From contig CAXBLA010000014.1 of the NCBI GenBank assembly GCA_963976625.1, positions 11,530-75,529 of the forward strand: a stretch of DNA of 64,000 bases, read 5' to 3'. Source of the stretch: UBA1924 sp963976625. Its GTDB lineage: Bacteria > Planctomycetota > Phycisphaerae > Phycisphaerales > UBA1924. The notes under the pieces were generated by a model. The model saw nothing but the letters and a program-made list of their open reading frames with translations. It did not search any database and was not told the DNA's origin. Position 1 is the stretch's first letter; each line of letters begins with the position of its first letter. The position numbers and the translations under genes were made by a program. Positions 7,095 to 16,430 of this stretch are shown here, piece after piece.

Positions 7095-10000
7095 TTAGAG
7101 CTCGGGGGCGAAGCCGCGGCGCATGGTGTTTTCTGCGCTGGCTCTTGGGTCGACGAACTGGTGGAGGTAGTCTGGGCCGCCGGCTTTGGAGCCGACGCCG
7201 GACATGGCGAAGCCGCCGAAGGGTTGGCGTCCTACGAGGGCGCCGGTGCATCCTCGGTTGATGTAGAGGTTGCCGACGCGGAAGTCGCGTTTGGCCATGT
7301 CGATGTGTGCGGGCTTGCGGGTGAAGACGCCGCCGGTGAGTTTGTAGCGGTGGTTGTTGGCCATGCGCATGGCTTCGTTGAAGTCCTTGGCGTGGATGAC
7401 GGCGAGGACGGGTCCGAAGATCTCTTGGGTGTAGATGGTGCTTGATTCGGTGACGCCGGTAAAAATATGAGGGGCGATGAGGTCGTCGATGCCTTCGGGG
7501 ATGTTGAAGTCTTTGGAGCCGACAAGTTCGGTGAGGTTTTCTGATCGGGCGGACTCGATGAATCGGTTGATGTTGTTGGCGGCTTCGGCGTCGATGACTG
7601 GGGAGACATCGGTGTTGGGGTCGTCTGAGGCGCCGAGGATGAGGGTCTTGGTGGATTCGGCGAGGCGTTCGAGGAAGAGCTTCATGCGTGGGCCGTCGGG
7701 GCCTTGGGGGTCGACGACGATGCAGCGCGAGCATGCGGAGCATTTTTGTCCTTGGAAGCCGAAGGCTGAGTAGCGGACGCCGAGGACGGCTTCGTCGAGG
7801 TCGGCGGATGCGTCGATGATGATGGCGTTCTTGCCGCCCATCTCGGAGATGACGCGTTTGACCATGAGCTGGTCTTCGCTGGTGTCGCCGGCGGCTTTGA
7901 TGATGTCGAGCCCGACGGCTTTCGATCCGGTAAACGCGATGAGTGCGACGCGTGGGTCGCGGACGAGGGCCGCGCCGGTGGTCTCGCCGGGGGCTGGGCA
8001 GAAGTGGAGGACATCGCGCGGGGCGTTATACTCGTCGAGGGCATCGGAGATGAGATCGAAGAGGATCTTGGCGATGGCGGGGGTTTGCTCGGCGGGTTTG
8101 AGCACGACGGTGTTGCCTGTGACGAGGGCGGCGACGGTCATGCCGCAGCTGATGGCGAGTGGGAAGTTCCATGGCGAGATGACCACGGCCACGCCCTTGG
8201 GCTGGTACCAGAGCTCGTCGAGCTCGCCGATGAACTTGCCAAGGCGTGTGGGCTCGAAGAGTGCGGGTGCGGTGCGGGCGTAGTAGGCGCAGAAGTCGAT
8301 GGCTTCGCAGACATCGGCGTCGGCTTCGCTCCATGTTTTGCGGGCTTCTTTGCAGACGACGGCGGAGAGCTCGTCTCGTCGGTCGGACATCATCTGGGCG
8401 ACGCGCTCGATGATCTGGGCGCGTTTGATGGGGTCGAAGTCGCGCCAGGCCGGGAAGGCGTCGTTGGCCGAGCGGATCATGTCGAGCCCTTGATCGACGG
8501 TGTGGTCGTTGGCGATCGTGGGGACGGTGGTCGAGGACATTGTTCGCCCGAAGGCGTTGCGTTGGTCTTCTTGGGCGAAGTCGCGCATGGGGGTGGTGTA
8601 GAAGGGGCGGCCCTGTCCGATGTGTTCGTTGGTTGGTGAGAGTTGGTGGCGTTCGGGGGCGATCTCGTAGAGGTCCACGGGGAAGGTGCCGGTGTGCTTG
8701 GTTGCGGGGTCGGCCAGGAGCGTCGCGGTGTTAGCGTTATCGAGGAACCCGGACTTGAGCCAGGATTCGTTGGAGGTGTTTTCGAGGAGCCTGCGGACGA
8801 GGTAGGCCATGCCGGGGATCATCTCGCCGACGGGGACATACTCGCGGACGCGGAGGCCCATTTCTTCGGCGGCGTACTTGAGTTGGTCGGCCATGCCGTG
8901 GAGCATTTGGAGTTCGATGGCTTTGCGTGGGAGGTTGCGTTGGTCGAGGCCTGCGAGGGCCGCGGCGATCGAGCGGACATTGTGCGAACCGAGCGCGAGC
9001 TTGATGCCGCCCTCGCCGGGCTTGGTCGGGCACGCGTCGAGGAAGACCTCGACCATTTGTTCGAAGCACTGGTCTGTCTGCCATTTTTCGTTCCACACCG
9101 GGCAGGGCCAGCCCTCTTGCTCGGCGTGGATGGTCTCGAAGTCCCAGTAGGCACCCTTGACGAGGCGGACGGTGACGACCTTGCCGGTGGATTTGGCCCA
9201 GTGGGCGATGCGTTTGGCGTCATCTACGCCGCTCTTGAGGTAGGCCTGCATGGCGATGCCGGCTTCGAAGTCGATGGTCTCGCAGGCGTGCATGAAGGTG
9301 TCGAGGGTGAGGTCTTTGAGCTCGTATTGCTCCATGTCGAAGTTGATGAGCACGCCGTTGGCTTTGGCGGCTTCGAGCACGGGGGTGGCTCTTTGCATGA
9401 AGTCGGCCATCGATGCCTGGGGGGCGATGGGGTTGAAGTTGGCGCACAGGCTGGTGGCTTTGACGGAGACATTGACGCGGGGGACGGTGCCTAGATGGTC
9501 GGATTCGAGGCGCTCGGTGTGCTTCCATGAGGAGGCTTCGCCGACGAGGTTGTTGACGAGGTCGAGGTACTTGGCTTGGTACATGTCGGCTTCGGCGTTG
9601 GAGACGCAGGCTTCGCCCAGCAGGTCGACGGAGAAGGCGATGCCGTCCTTCCAGAGGCGGCCGAGCATGGGGAGTGCGTCGGTGGCGTCGGTGCCGGCGA
9701 TGAAGTTCTTGGCCATGTTGTTGATCTGCGAGGAGATCGTTTTGGTCATCATGCCCTTGGCGACGCCGCCGGCTTTGAGCCCCAGGTCCATGAATGGCGG
9801 GGCCTTGACGCCGGGCTGGGTGAGGTAGTCGACGAGGTGATCGTGGACCATCTCGGGGGTGGTGAGTGAGGGGAAGGCGTCGACGAAGCGGAAGAGCTGG
9901 ACCTTGAAGTTGTGGTCTTTCATGGACCAGTCCATGAGCTTGTCTTGGTAGAACTTGGCCGAGAGAATTCCGGACTTGTGGTCTTTGGCGATGTCGAGCA

Positions 10001-10151
10001 TCTGGGAGCCGACATTCATGATGGCGGCTTCGCGCTCGGGGGTGGAGGTGGTCGCGACCGGAGGCCTCGTCGTGCGTGCGGGGGCGTGGGCGCTGGTGGA
10101 CGCGTGGGCCTTGGCGGACGGGGACTTCGATTTACGACCAAATATTGCCAT
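7095..10151 (-). CDS. putA: Bifunctional proline dehydrogenase / P5C dehydrogenase
   Basis: 1018-residue PutA-type enzyme that oxidises proline to glutamate in two steps, at the inner face of the membrane. The N-terminal half is the FAD-dependent proline dehydrogenase barrel (RLVKGAYWD, ALGSHNVRS, MLHGMADQL, VREYVPVGEMIPGMAYLVRR). The C-terminal half is an NAD-dependent aldehyde dehydrogenase with ISPWNFPLA, the glycine loop FTGSKAVG, the Glu-containing SEMGGKNAI, and the catalytic Cys region GFQGQKCSACSR. It lacks the DNA-binding ribbon-helix-helix of enterobacterial PutA and is of the short type. The start at 10151 has CGGAG seven nt upstream; longer in-frame starts up to 10268 look untranslated. 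Transcribed divergently from ribF. Confidence 0.95.
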   Translation of the reverse strand: MAIFGRKSKSPSAKAHASTSAHAPARTTRPPVATTSTPEREAAIMNVGSQMLDIAKDHKSGILSAKFYQDKLMDWSMKDHNFKVQLFRFVDAFPSLTTPEMVHDHLVDYLTQPGVKAPPFMDLGLKAGGVAKGMMTKTISSQINNMAKNFIAGTDATDALPMLGRLWKDGIAFSVDLLGEACVSNAEADMYQAKYLDLVNNLVGEASSWKHTERLESDHLGTVPRVNVSVKATSLCANFNPIAPQASMADFMQRATPVLEAAKANGVLINFDMEQYELKDLTLDTFMHACETIDFEAGIAMQAYLKSGVDDAKRIAHWAKSTGKVVTVRLVKGAYWDFETIHAEQEGWPCPVWNEKWQTDQCFEQMVEVFLDACPTKPGEGGIKLALGSHNVRSIAAALAGLDQRNLPRKAIELQMLHGMADQLKYAAEEMGLRVREYVPVGEMIPGMAYLVRRLLENTSNESWLKSGFLDNANTATLLADPATKHTGTFPVDLYEIAPERHQLSPTNEHIGQGRPFYTTPMRDFAQEDQRNAFGRTMSSTTVPTIANDHTVDQGLDMIRSANDAFPAWRDFDPIKRAQIIERVAQMMSDRRDELSAVVCKEARKTWSEADADVCEAIDFCAYYARTAPALFEPTRLGKFIGELDELWYQPKGVAVVISPWNFPLAISCGMTVAALVTGNTVVLKPAEQTPAIAKILFDLISDALDEYNAPRDVLHFCPAPGETTGAALVRDPRVALIAFTGSKAVGLDIIKAAGDTSEDQLMVKRVISEMGGKNAIIIDASADLDEAVLGVRYSAFGFQGQKCSACSRCIVVDPQGPDGPRMKLFLERLAESTKTLILGASDDPNTDVSPVIDAEAANNINRFIESARSENLTELVGSKDFNIPEGIDDLIAPHIFTGVTESSTIYTQEIFGPVLAVIHAKDFNEAMRMANNHRYKLTGGVFTRKPAHIDMAKRDFRVGNLYINRGCTGALVGRQPFGGFAMSGVGSKAGGPDYLHQFVDPRASAENTMRRGFAPEL

Positions 10152-10267
10152 GGACGGGCTCCGAAAAAAGAGGGACGGGGTCCGGGGCGAGCGCCCTGGG
10201 AGGTGGGGGGATTCTAGGTGCATTGAACTGGGGTAGACTGATTCGACACAGAGGGAATCGCACTGCA

Positions 10268-10273
10268 TAAACT
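10268..10273 (+). promoter_or_regulatory. TANNNT -10 box, leaderless ribF mRNA
   Basis: TAAACT followed by 5 nt and the ribF ATG. A second candidate -10, TAGACT at 10234-10239, would give a leader of about 40 nt, so leaderless initiation here is possible but not unique. Confidence 0.45.
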
Positions 10274-10278
10274 GCTCT

Positions 10279-11232
10279 ATGACTGTTCATCGAGCCAACC
10301 AGATCGCCCTGAGCGTGGGCAACTTCGACGGGGTCCATATCGGGCACCGGGCGTTGATTGAGCGCTGCCGATCCGTGGTCGGTGAAGACGGGAAAGTCAT
10401 CGCTCTGGCCTTCTCGCCGCACCCGATGGCGACGCTCAACCCCCAGCGGGCACCGATGGCGATCGAGCCGTTTTCTGTTCGGCGAGAACGGTTGATGGAA
10501 GCGGGGGCCGACGAGGTGGTGGGGCTTGAGCCTACGCCCGAGTTTCTGGCGATGTCCGCGGGCGGGTTTGTGGATTATCTGGTGGATACCTATCGCCCGA
10601 GTGTGATCGTCGAGGGGCACGACTTTGGGTTTGGCAAGCGTCGATCGGGCAACGCGACGGTGCTCAAAGAGCTCGCCCAGGTCCGCGGGGTCGATGTGCA
10701 GATCGTGGGGGCGGTGGATACGGCGCTGACGGATCAGTCTGTTGTGCGGGCTTCGTCTTCGATCACGCGATGGCTGCTGGATCATGGGCGTGTGCGTGAT
10801 GCGGGCTTTGTGCTCGGGCGGGCGCACGAGCTTGTTGGCAGGGTGGTTCGGGGGGATCAGCTCGGGCGGCAGATTGGATTCCGGACCGCGAATCTTGATA
10901 CGGAATCGATGCTGCCTTGCGATGGGGTGTATAGCGCGATCGTTGAGTTGCCGGGTGGGCAATGGCTTGGCGGGGCGATGAACATCGGGACGCGGCCGAC
11001 TGTGAATGGGACGCAACGACGGGCCGAGGTGCATGTGTTTGATGGGGATGGTTCGCCTTGGGAGCCGATGGATGGATTCCCCGAGTATGGCTGGGAAATC
11101 CGGGTGAAGATGATCGGGTGGGTGCGCGATCAGATGCGGTTTCCGTCGGTCGATGACCTGAGCGCCCAGCTGAAGCGCGATGTGGCGAAGGCGAAGACGA
11201 TGGTTGAGGGGATGATGGTGGGCGCGGTATGA
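10279..11232 (+). CDS. ribF: Bifunctional riboflavin kinase / FAD synthetase
   Basis: 317-residue enzyme turning riboflavin into FMN and FAD in the cytoplasm. The N-terminal FAD synthetase (nucleotidyltransferase) domain shows VGNFDGVHIGHRALI and, later, RASSSITRWLLDHG. The C-terminal flavokinase domain shows GRQIGFRTANLD (the family GxPTANL motif, here with Arg in place of Pro) and AMNIGTRPT. Length is normal. There is no Shine-Dalgarno sequence at the ATG. The stop overlaps the mnmA start by 4 nt (ATGA), indicating translational coupling. Confidence 0.95.
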   Translation: MTVHRANQIALSVGNFDGVHIGHRALIERCRSVVGEDGKVIALAFSPHPMATLNPQRAPMAIEPFSVRRERLMEAGADEVVGLEPTPEFLAMSAGGFVDYLVDTYRPSVIVEGHDFGFGKRRSGNATVLKELAQVRGVDVQIVGAVDTALTDQSVVRASSSITRWLLDHGRVRDAGFVLGRAHELVGRVVRGDQLGRQIGFRTANLDTESMLPCDGVYSAIVELPGGQWLGGAMNIGTRPTVNGTQRRAEVHVFDGDGSPWEPMDGFPEYGWEIRVKMIGWVRDQMRFPSVDDLSAQLKRDVAKAKTMVEGMMVGAV

Positions 11233-12455
11233 GCATTGAAAATACGAATAACTCAGGGCCTAAGCCGGGGGCGAAGGTGCTTGTCGCGATGTCGGGCGGG
11301 GTGGATTCTTCGGCGGCGGCGGCTTTGTTGATCGAGCAGGGGTTCGAGGTTGTTGGGTGCTTTATGCGTTTGGGCTCGCCGGGTGAGACCATTGATGAGC
11401 TCGTCGAGTACGACACCGCGGGGGTTTCGTGTGATCCCAGCAAGGTCAAGATCGGGCATCAGGGGTGTTGCTCGGTGGGCGACGCGGCCGACGCCCGCGA
11501 GGTGGCGGCGAAGCTCAATATCCCGCTGTATGTGTGCAACTTCAAAAAAGACTTTGGCAAGATCATCGATTACTTTGTCGATGAGTATGCCAATGGGCGC
11601 ACGCCCAATCCGTGCGTGCGCTGTAATGACTGGCTCAAGTTCGGCAAGCTTCATGAGTACGCGCATCAGATCGGGGCGGATTATATTGCGTCGGGGCATT
11701 ATGCGCGGATTGATCGCTCGGGGGATGAGCCTCGGCTTTTGCGGGGGCTCGATTCGGATAAGGACCAGAGCTATGTGCTCTATGGGGCGCCCAAGAATCG
11801 GCTTGCGGAGATGCTCTTGCCCATCGGCGAGTACAAAACGAAGGCCGAGGTGCGGGCGATCGCGGCGAAGTATGATCTGCCGGTGTTTGATAAGCCGGAC
11901 TCGCAGGAGATCTGCTTCGTGCCTGATAATGACTACGCGGGGCTTGTGGAACGGCGACGACCGGAACTGCGGATCAAGGGCAAGATCGTGGACATTCATG
12001 GCGAGCAGCTCGGCGAGCATGACGGGCAGCACAAGTTCACGATCGGGCAACGCCGGGGCGTGGGTGTCGCGGTGGGGCATCCGATCTATGTGATCGACAA
12101 GAATGCCGAGGACAATACGGTGACGGTGGGCTCCAACGATGACCTCATGGCCAGCTCGTGCACGGCGCACGAAGCGAACTGGTTGATTGATGAGGACACG
12201 CTCGAGAGTTGGTACCCGGTGCTGGCGCAACATCGGTACAACGCCGAGCCCGTGCCAGCCAAGATTCGTGTGATCGATCGTATTGATGAGGACACGCCGT
12301 CGGGGCGGGTGGGGTGCTTTGAGTGTGTGTTTGATGAGCCTCAGCGGGCGGTGACGCCGGGGCAGGCGCTGGCGATTTATGATTTGGATCGCCCGGAGAT
12401 TGTGCTTGGGGGCGGTTGGATCGAATCCGTCGGGATCGACGAAGACCCTGCGTAG
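11229..12455 (+). CDS. mnmA: tRNA-specific 2-thiouridylase MnmA
   Basis: 408-residue enzyme that thiolates the wobble uridine of tRNA(Lys, Glu, Gln), using ATP and a sulfur carrier. The PP-loop SGGVDSS is near residue 24. The catalytic cysteines lie in NPCVRCND and in DSQEICFVPDNDY. The C-terminal part begins with FTIGQRRGVGVAVG. It overlaps ribF by 4 nt. An insertion near residues 50-85 (the VEYDTAGVSCDPSKVKIG region) is longer than in the E. coli protein and contains extra Cys residues (GCCS). Confidence 0.95.
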   Translation: MSIENTNNSGPKPGAKVLVAMSGGVDSSAAAALLIEQGFEVVGCFMRLGSPGETIDELVEYDTAGVSCDPSKVKIGHQGCCSVGDAADAREVAAKLNIPLYVCNFKKDFGKIIDYFVDEYANGRTPNPCVRCNDWLKFGKLHEYAHQIGADYIASGHYARIDRSGDEPRLLRGLDSDKDQSYVLYGAPKNRLAEMLLPIGEYKTKAEVRAIAAKYDLPVFDKPDSQEICFVPDNDYAGLVERRRPELRIKGKIVDIHGEQLGEHDGQHKFTIGQRRGVGVAVGHPIYVIDKNAEDNTVTVGSNDDLMASSCTAHEANWLIDEDTLESWYPVLAQHRYNAEPVPAKIRVIDRIDEDTPSGRVGCFECVFDEPQRAVTPGQALAIYDLDRPEIVLGGGWIESVGIDEDPA

Positions 12456-12465
12456 TGTGCGGTGC

Positions 12466-12471
12466 TACACT
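12466..12471 (+). promoter_or_regulatory. TANNNT -10 box, leaderless start at 12478
   Basis: TACACT, then 6 nt, then ATG. It lies right after the mnmA stop codon, so the next gene can be transcribed on its own. Confidence 0.5.
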
Positions 12472-12477
12472 GTTTGT

Positions 12478-12957
12478 ATGGAATTTGATCAGGCCGAGAC
12501 GAACTTTTTAGCCGCGTATCTCTCCGGGATGAACGCGTCCACCTTCGACCGCGAAGACGACCCAGCCGTGGATGAGGACGGGCATGTGGTCAACGGGACG
12601 ATTATCCAGCGGTTCGAGGATCAAGGCTCGATGGTGCCCGTCCGCGTGCGGATTGGTCACGGAGTTTCGGCCCAAACGGCCTCGCAGCTGCTGCGGAAGA
12701 TGGCCGATATGCTCGAAGATCAGCCGACATTTTTGAATGATCGTGCGGGCTCGGCGATCCGTCGATTGCCTGATGGGACCAGCCAGCGCAAGCAGCTGAC
12801 GGTCGAGGGGATGCTGGCGGCGGCGGAGAATCTGTCGGTGGAGGAACGCAATAAGCTGCATGCGATGCTCGATCAGATCCGGATTCAGATCGATGATCCG
12901 AAGAAGCCGGATGGCGATGGGTCTGGTCCGAAGTATCCAGATGACGGCATGCTCTAA
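12478..12957 (+). CDS. Conserved hypothetical protein
   Basis: 159-residue soluble acidic protein that I do not recognise. The middle part (NGTIIQRFEDQGSMVPVRVR) is predicted beta-rich, and the second half is helical (ASQLLRKMADMLED; VEGMLAAAENLSVEERNKL). It ends in a charged low-complexity tail DDPKKPDGDGSG. There is no signal peptide or membrane segment. The start at 12478 has a TACACT box 6 nt before it and no Shine-Dalgarno sequence. It follows mnmA by 22 nt and converges with the methyltransferase gene. Confidence 0.7.
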   Translation: MEFDQAETNFLAAYLSGMNASTFDREDDPAVDEDGHVVNGTIIQRFEDQGSMVPVRVRIGHGVSAQTASQLLRKMADMLEDQPTFLNDRAGSAIRRLPDGTSQRKQLTVEGMLAAAENLSVEERNKLHAMLDQIRIQIDDPKKPDGDGSGPKYPDDGML

Positions 12958-12968
12958 AGCGAATCTGT

Positions 12969-13829
12969 TTAGTCGATCTTCTTCATAATGAACAGGTAGT
13001 TGAATCCGCGGAGGAAGAAGTTGTCCTTCTCGGCGGATTTGTGCCAGTTGCCCTGTTTGAGTTTTTTGTTGTGGCGGACGACCGAGATGATGTCGACGGG
13101 TTGGAAGTACTCGCGCATCGTTGCGAAGAGTTCGAAGCCGATGGGCATGAAGACGCCGCCCTTGTGGCCGGGTTTTTTCTTCCATGAGTCGGAGACATAG
13201 AGCCCCATGTAGCGGTTGGGCTTCATCACGCGGTGGAGCTCGGAGAGGACTTGGTCCATGGATTCGTAGTAGGCGTGCCCGGCCATGACATCGTCGCCCT
13301 GCATGTCGGCGCTGGCGTCGAGCTTGCCGATGCAGCGATCGTCGTCGGAGTAGTCCACATGGGTGGAGTAGGGTGGATCGATAAAGGCGAAGTCTACGGA
13401 TTCGTCGGGGACGGGCAGCTCTCGGGCGTCGGCGTGGGTGATCTCTTTGCGTTGTGGATTGAGATCGAACCCGATGCCCTTGCGTTTGAGGTCGGCGCAG
13501 ACATCGAGGGTGGTGCCCGAGCCGCACATGGGGTCGATGACGGTGTCGTTCTCGCGGGTGTAGCGGGTGAGCAGCTGCCAGATGATCCACGATGGGGTCG
13601 CGCCGATGTAGTCCTTGGAGCCTTGGAACTTGGAGCCGTTGGATGCGTCGTAGTGCTGGGAGGGGTACTCCCAGAGCGTGGAGGTCATCACGCGCATCGG
13701 CGGGCGCTTGCCTGGGCGGACGGGGTTGCCTTGGGCGGATTTATACTCCTTGCCCGAGCGTGAGCCCGGGTCGCGGAGCTCCTGCTGGATCTTCGAGCGG
13801 ATGTCGTTGTGCTTGTCGTGTGGGGGCAT
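12969..13829 (-). CDS. DNA/RNA N-methyltransferase with DPPY motif
   Basis: 286-residue SAM-dependent amino-methyltransferase. Motif order is X-I-IV: a helix TPSWIIWQLLTRYT, then the SAM loop VIDPMCGSGTTLDVC, then the catalytic DPPYSTHVDYSDD. This order is permuted with respect to common N4/N6 enzymes of the PF01555 beta class, where DPPY comes first. The C-terminal 90 residues (HRVMKPNRYMGLYVSDSW and the tail) would recognise the target. No restriction endonuclease or specificity gene is nearby, so it is an orphan DNA methylase or possibly an RNA methylase. A TATACT box ends 5 nt before the ATG. It lies 55 nt downstream of the DHH gene. Confidence 0.8.
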   Translation of the reverse strand: MPPHDKHNDIRSKIQQELRDPGSRSGKEYKSAQGNPVRPGKRPPMRVMTSTLWEYPSQHYDASNGSKFQGSKDYIGATPSWIIWQLLTRYTRENDTVIDPMCGSGTTLDVCADLKRKGIGFDLNPQRKEITHADARELPVPDESVDFAFIDPPYSTHVDYSDDDRCIGKLDASADMQGDDVMAGHAYYESMDQVLSELHRVMKPNRYMGLYVSDSWKKKPGHKGGVFMPIGFELFATMREYFQPVDIISVVRHNKKLKQGNWHKSAEKDNFFLRGFNYLFIMKKID

Positions 13830-13834
13830 GGGGG

Positions 13835-13840
13835 AGTATA
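13835..13840 (-). promoter_or_regulatory. TANNNT -10 box, leaderless methyltransferase mRNA
   Basis: On the minus strand, TATACT is followed by CCCCC and the ATG of the methyltransferase gene. Confidence 0.5.
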
Positions 13841-13884
13841 GGGGGGCGGGTAGCCCGCTCCACAGTTGTGAACTCCGGGCTGCA

Positions 13885-14976
13885 TTAAGGTAAGGCCGCG
13901 ATGACGATGGCTTTGGCCTCTTCGAGGGGTTTGCGGATCTTGGCGCCGGCGGCTCGGGCGTGGCCGCCGCCGCCGAGGGTGTTGCAGACGGCGTTGACAT
14001 CCACGGCGGGCTTGCCTTCCCATTCGTCGGGCTTGGAGCGGAGCGAGATTTTGGTGAAGACGCCGTCGCTGTCTTTTTGTTCGGTGAGGATGCCGACGAC
14101 TCGGGTGGAGGCGACGGACTGGGGGAGATCGACGAAGCCGCCGGTCTCGCCGGGGCCGGCTTTGGTGTCTTTGAAGTCTTGGAGGGTGACGGTCATGATG
14201 GCGGCGTTCTTTTCTTTGACGATCTCCATGGATTCGAGGGCGCGGGCCATGAGCTTGAAGCGGGAGATGCGATCGCGCTGGTAGAGCATCGCGAAGATCC
14301 CGGTGTGGTTGACGCCGGTTTCGAGGAGCTGGCCGGCGAGTTGCATGACGCGGCCGTCGACATTGGAATGCTTGAACCAGCCGGTATCGGTGACGAGCCC
14401 GACATAGAGGGGCATGGCGATTTCTTGGGGGAGATCGGCGGGGGAGTCCACGCCCATGAGCAGGCAGCAGAGCTCGGCGACGGGCTGGACGGCGGCGGCG
14501 GCGGTGGTCTCGATCCAGCGGCGCGAGGCAATCTCGGCGTCGCCCTGGAGGTGATGGTCGATAATCGTGGTGCGATCGAGGCGGGTCTTGAGGAACTCGG
14601 CGAAGGGGGCGAGCTGGTTCCATGAGCCGGTGTCGGTGATGAGGATGCCGGCGGGGTCGAAGGCGGTGGGGAGGGGCTGGTGGTCTTCGATCGTTTTGGA
14701 TTTGGTGTTGGCGATGATGGTTTTGGACCATGCGGGCATGGGTCCTGCGTACCAGCACTGGGCTTTGGAGACGGCGCCGGAGGTCTCGCTGGCCATGTTG
14801 ATGGCTCGGGCGAGGGCGATGGAGGAGCCGAGGGCATCGCCGTCGGGCTTGGCGTGGGTGAGCAGGAGGATGGATGGTTGCTGGTTGATCCAGTCAACGA
14901 TCTGGCGGGCCGTGGTGTTGGTGGTCCATTGGTCGGTTTTGTCGTCGGTCTTGTCGTTGGTCTGGGTTTGTGGCAC
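13885..14976 (-). CDS. nrnA: DHH-family phosphoesterase, NrnA-like
   Basis: 363-residue enzyme of the NrnA group (nanoRNase / pAp phosphatase, Mn-dependent). Metal ligands are seen in HAKPDGDALGSS, DTGSW and the DHH of IIDHHLQGD; the DHHA1 domain ends in GGGGHARAAGA, which binds the nucleotide substrate. It probably degrades 2-5 nt RNA or pGpG, or dephosphorylates pAp. The first codon is GTG with AGAGGA upstream. The first 25 residues are a polar, Thr/Asp-rich extension. The link with cyclic-di-GMP turnover (pGpG) is an inference. Confidence 0.9.
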   Translation of the reverse strand: MPQTQTNDKTDDKTDQWTTNTTARQIVDWINQQPSILLLTHAKPDGDALGSSIALARAINMASETSGAVSKAQCWYAGPMPAWSKTIIANTKSKTIEDHQPLPTAFDPAGILITDTGSWNQLAPFAEFLKTRLDRTTIIDHHLQGDAEIASRRWIETTAAAAVQPVAELCCLLMGVDSPADLPQEIAMPLYVGLVTDTGWFKHSNVDGRVMQLAGQLLETGVNHTGIFAMLYQRDRISRFKLMARALESMEIVKEKNAAIMTVTLQDFKDTKAGPGETGGFVDLPQSVASTRVVGILTEQKDSDGVFTKISLRSKPDEWEGKPAVDVNAVCNTLGGGGHARAAGAKIRKPLEEAKAIVIAALP

Positions 14977-15047
14977 GGGTTTTCCTCTTGGTCGATGCGT
15001 CTATTCGTTGCTGATATTCTATCGGGCATCGACGATCGAGGGTGGTA

Positions 15048-16304
15048 TTAAACAGCGTTTGGGGGCGTGTTCTCTGGATCATCTTCGTCTCGCGTTGAGT
15101 CGAAGAGCGGGATGTCGCCATCGTCGGGGATGTCGCTGATCTCGGGGGTGAATGCGACGCTGGTGGCTCGGGGCTTGCCTGAGGCGTCGAGTTCTTGGTT
15201 GAAGTAGATGCCTTTGTTTTCGCCCTCTTCGATGTTGATCTCGGATTCGTCGCGATCGGTGTGCATCTTGGCGGGGTCGAGGATGGGCAGTGGGGTGATG
15301 TCGGCGTAGGACTCGCCGCACTCGGGGCAGCAGCCGCCGAAGGGTGAGCCGTTGAGATCGTATTTGCAGACCCGGCACTTGAGCCCGGTGGTGATGACGC
15401 CGGAGGTGTTGATGTCTCGTTCGACGCGCTCGCGGACGCGGTCGGCGGAGCCGGCGGCGAGTTGTTGGTGGTTGGCGACCCACCTCATGACGGAGCCGAG
15501 CTGGAAGACGGTGAAGAGGAAGACCACGACTGCGATGACGAGCGCGATGATCATAAAGATGCTCACGAATGAAGCGGCCCCGGCGAGGGCTCCGCCGGTC
15601 ATGCCGATGGCGGTGAGCAGGGCGGTGAGTACGCCGAAGGTGGTCATGGCCCATGCGGTGCCCCGGAGTCGCTGGGCGAGGTGGTCGTGCGATGCCCAGT
15701 AGCCTATCTCGGCGAAGTAGACGCTCGTCGGGATCAGACCGATCCAGGCGACGATGCCGGAGATAAATGCAACGATCGCGAGCGGGATCGTCAGTGCGCC
15801 CGATGGGTTGGTGGTTTGTGCGAGTGCGCTGAGCGCAAAGTATGAGTAGAGGTACAGCGGCCATGCGATGGAGACGAGGCGGACGGTGAGGCGGAACTTG
15901 TCGTTGTCGAGTGTTTTGTCGCGGACGATGCTCTCGCGGTTGGGGCGGATCTCTGTGATCATCCAGATGCCGACGATCCAGAAGAGCGGGCTCAGGAACC
16001 AGAGCAGGCGACCGGAGTAGGTGACCAGCGGGCCATCGAAGCCCATCGCGCCGAATATTCTGATGATCATCGGCAGGATGAGCGTGCAGAAGATCCCCAG
16101 CGAGGCGAGGGAAAAACCCAGGTACAGCTTGCGGACAAAGCTCGTCGGGGCTTCTTGGGACATCGTGCCCGATGTCCGGGTGGCGCGTCTGCGGATGGGG
16201 GCGCCGCACTCGGGGCAGTTGCCGTTGGTTGGCAACCCCTTGAGGTTGTACTCGCATTGATCGCAGGCGCGATCGGTTTGGATGAATGTTTGTGGCATGC
16301 TCAT
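15048..16304 (-). CDS. Membrane protein with two zinc ribbons
   Basis: 418-residue integral membrane protein. It starts with a zinc ribbon (CDQCEYNLKGL ... CPECG, residues about 14-34), passes through about six hydrophobic segments (from about residue 60 to 275), has a second cytosolic zinc ribbon (CRVCKYDLNG ... CPECG, about residues 312-332) and an acidic tail. The function is unknown. The CxxCxYxLxG...CPEC signature recurs in two other genes of this window (24220 and 48321), pointing to a lineage-specific family. A TATGAT box lies 6 nt before the ATG. Confidence 0.75.
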   Translation of the reverse strand: MSMPQTFIQTDRACDQCEYNLKGLPTNGNCPECGAPIRRRATRTSGTMSQEAPTSFVRKLYLGFSLASLGIFCTLILPMIIRIFGAMGFDGPLVTYSGRLLWFLSPLFWIVGIWMITEIRPNRESIVRDKTLDNDKFRLTVRLVSIAWPLYLYSYFALSALAQTTNPSGALTIPLAIVAFISGIVAWIGLIPTSVYFAEIGYWASHDHLAQRLRGTAWAMTTFGVLTALLTAIGMTGGALAGAASFVSIFMIIALVIAVVVFLFTVFQLGSVMRWVANHQQLAAGSADRVRERVERDINTSGVITTGLKCRVCKYDLNGSPFGGCCPECGESYADITPLPILDPAKMHTDRDESEINIEEGENKGIYFNQELDASGKPRATSVAFTPEISDIPDDGDIPLFDSTRDEDDPENTPPNAV

Positions 16305-16310
16305 AGACCC

Positions 16311-16316
16311 ATCATA
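16311..16316 (-). promoter_or_regulatory. TANNNT -10 box, leaderless membrane-protein mRNA
   Basis: On the minus strand, TATGAT, then GGGTCT, then the ATG at 16304. Confidence 0.5.
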
Positions 16317-16365
16317 TATACCATGGGGATGTTTGTTTGGTTGCCATCAAGCATCATGGATGTTT

Positions 16366-16391
16366 GAAAAACAACCGACCATGTCGGTCGG
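16366..16391 (-). terminator. Terminator after STN-domain gene
   Basis: Six-bp stem CCGACC / GGTCGG with a 5-nt loop. On the minus strand it is followed by TTGTTTTTC. Confidence 0.7.
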
Positions 16392-16430
16392 CTGAAGAGG
16401 AGAGCGCTTGATGTGTCCGCGTTTGCGGGT

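Noticed and set aside
8643..9494. Long plus-strand frame opposite putA
   Set aside because: Gly/Val/Glu-rich shadow of the coding strand; putA motifs fill the region.
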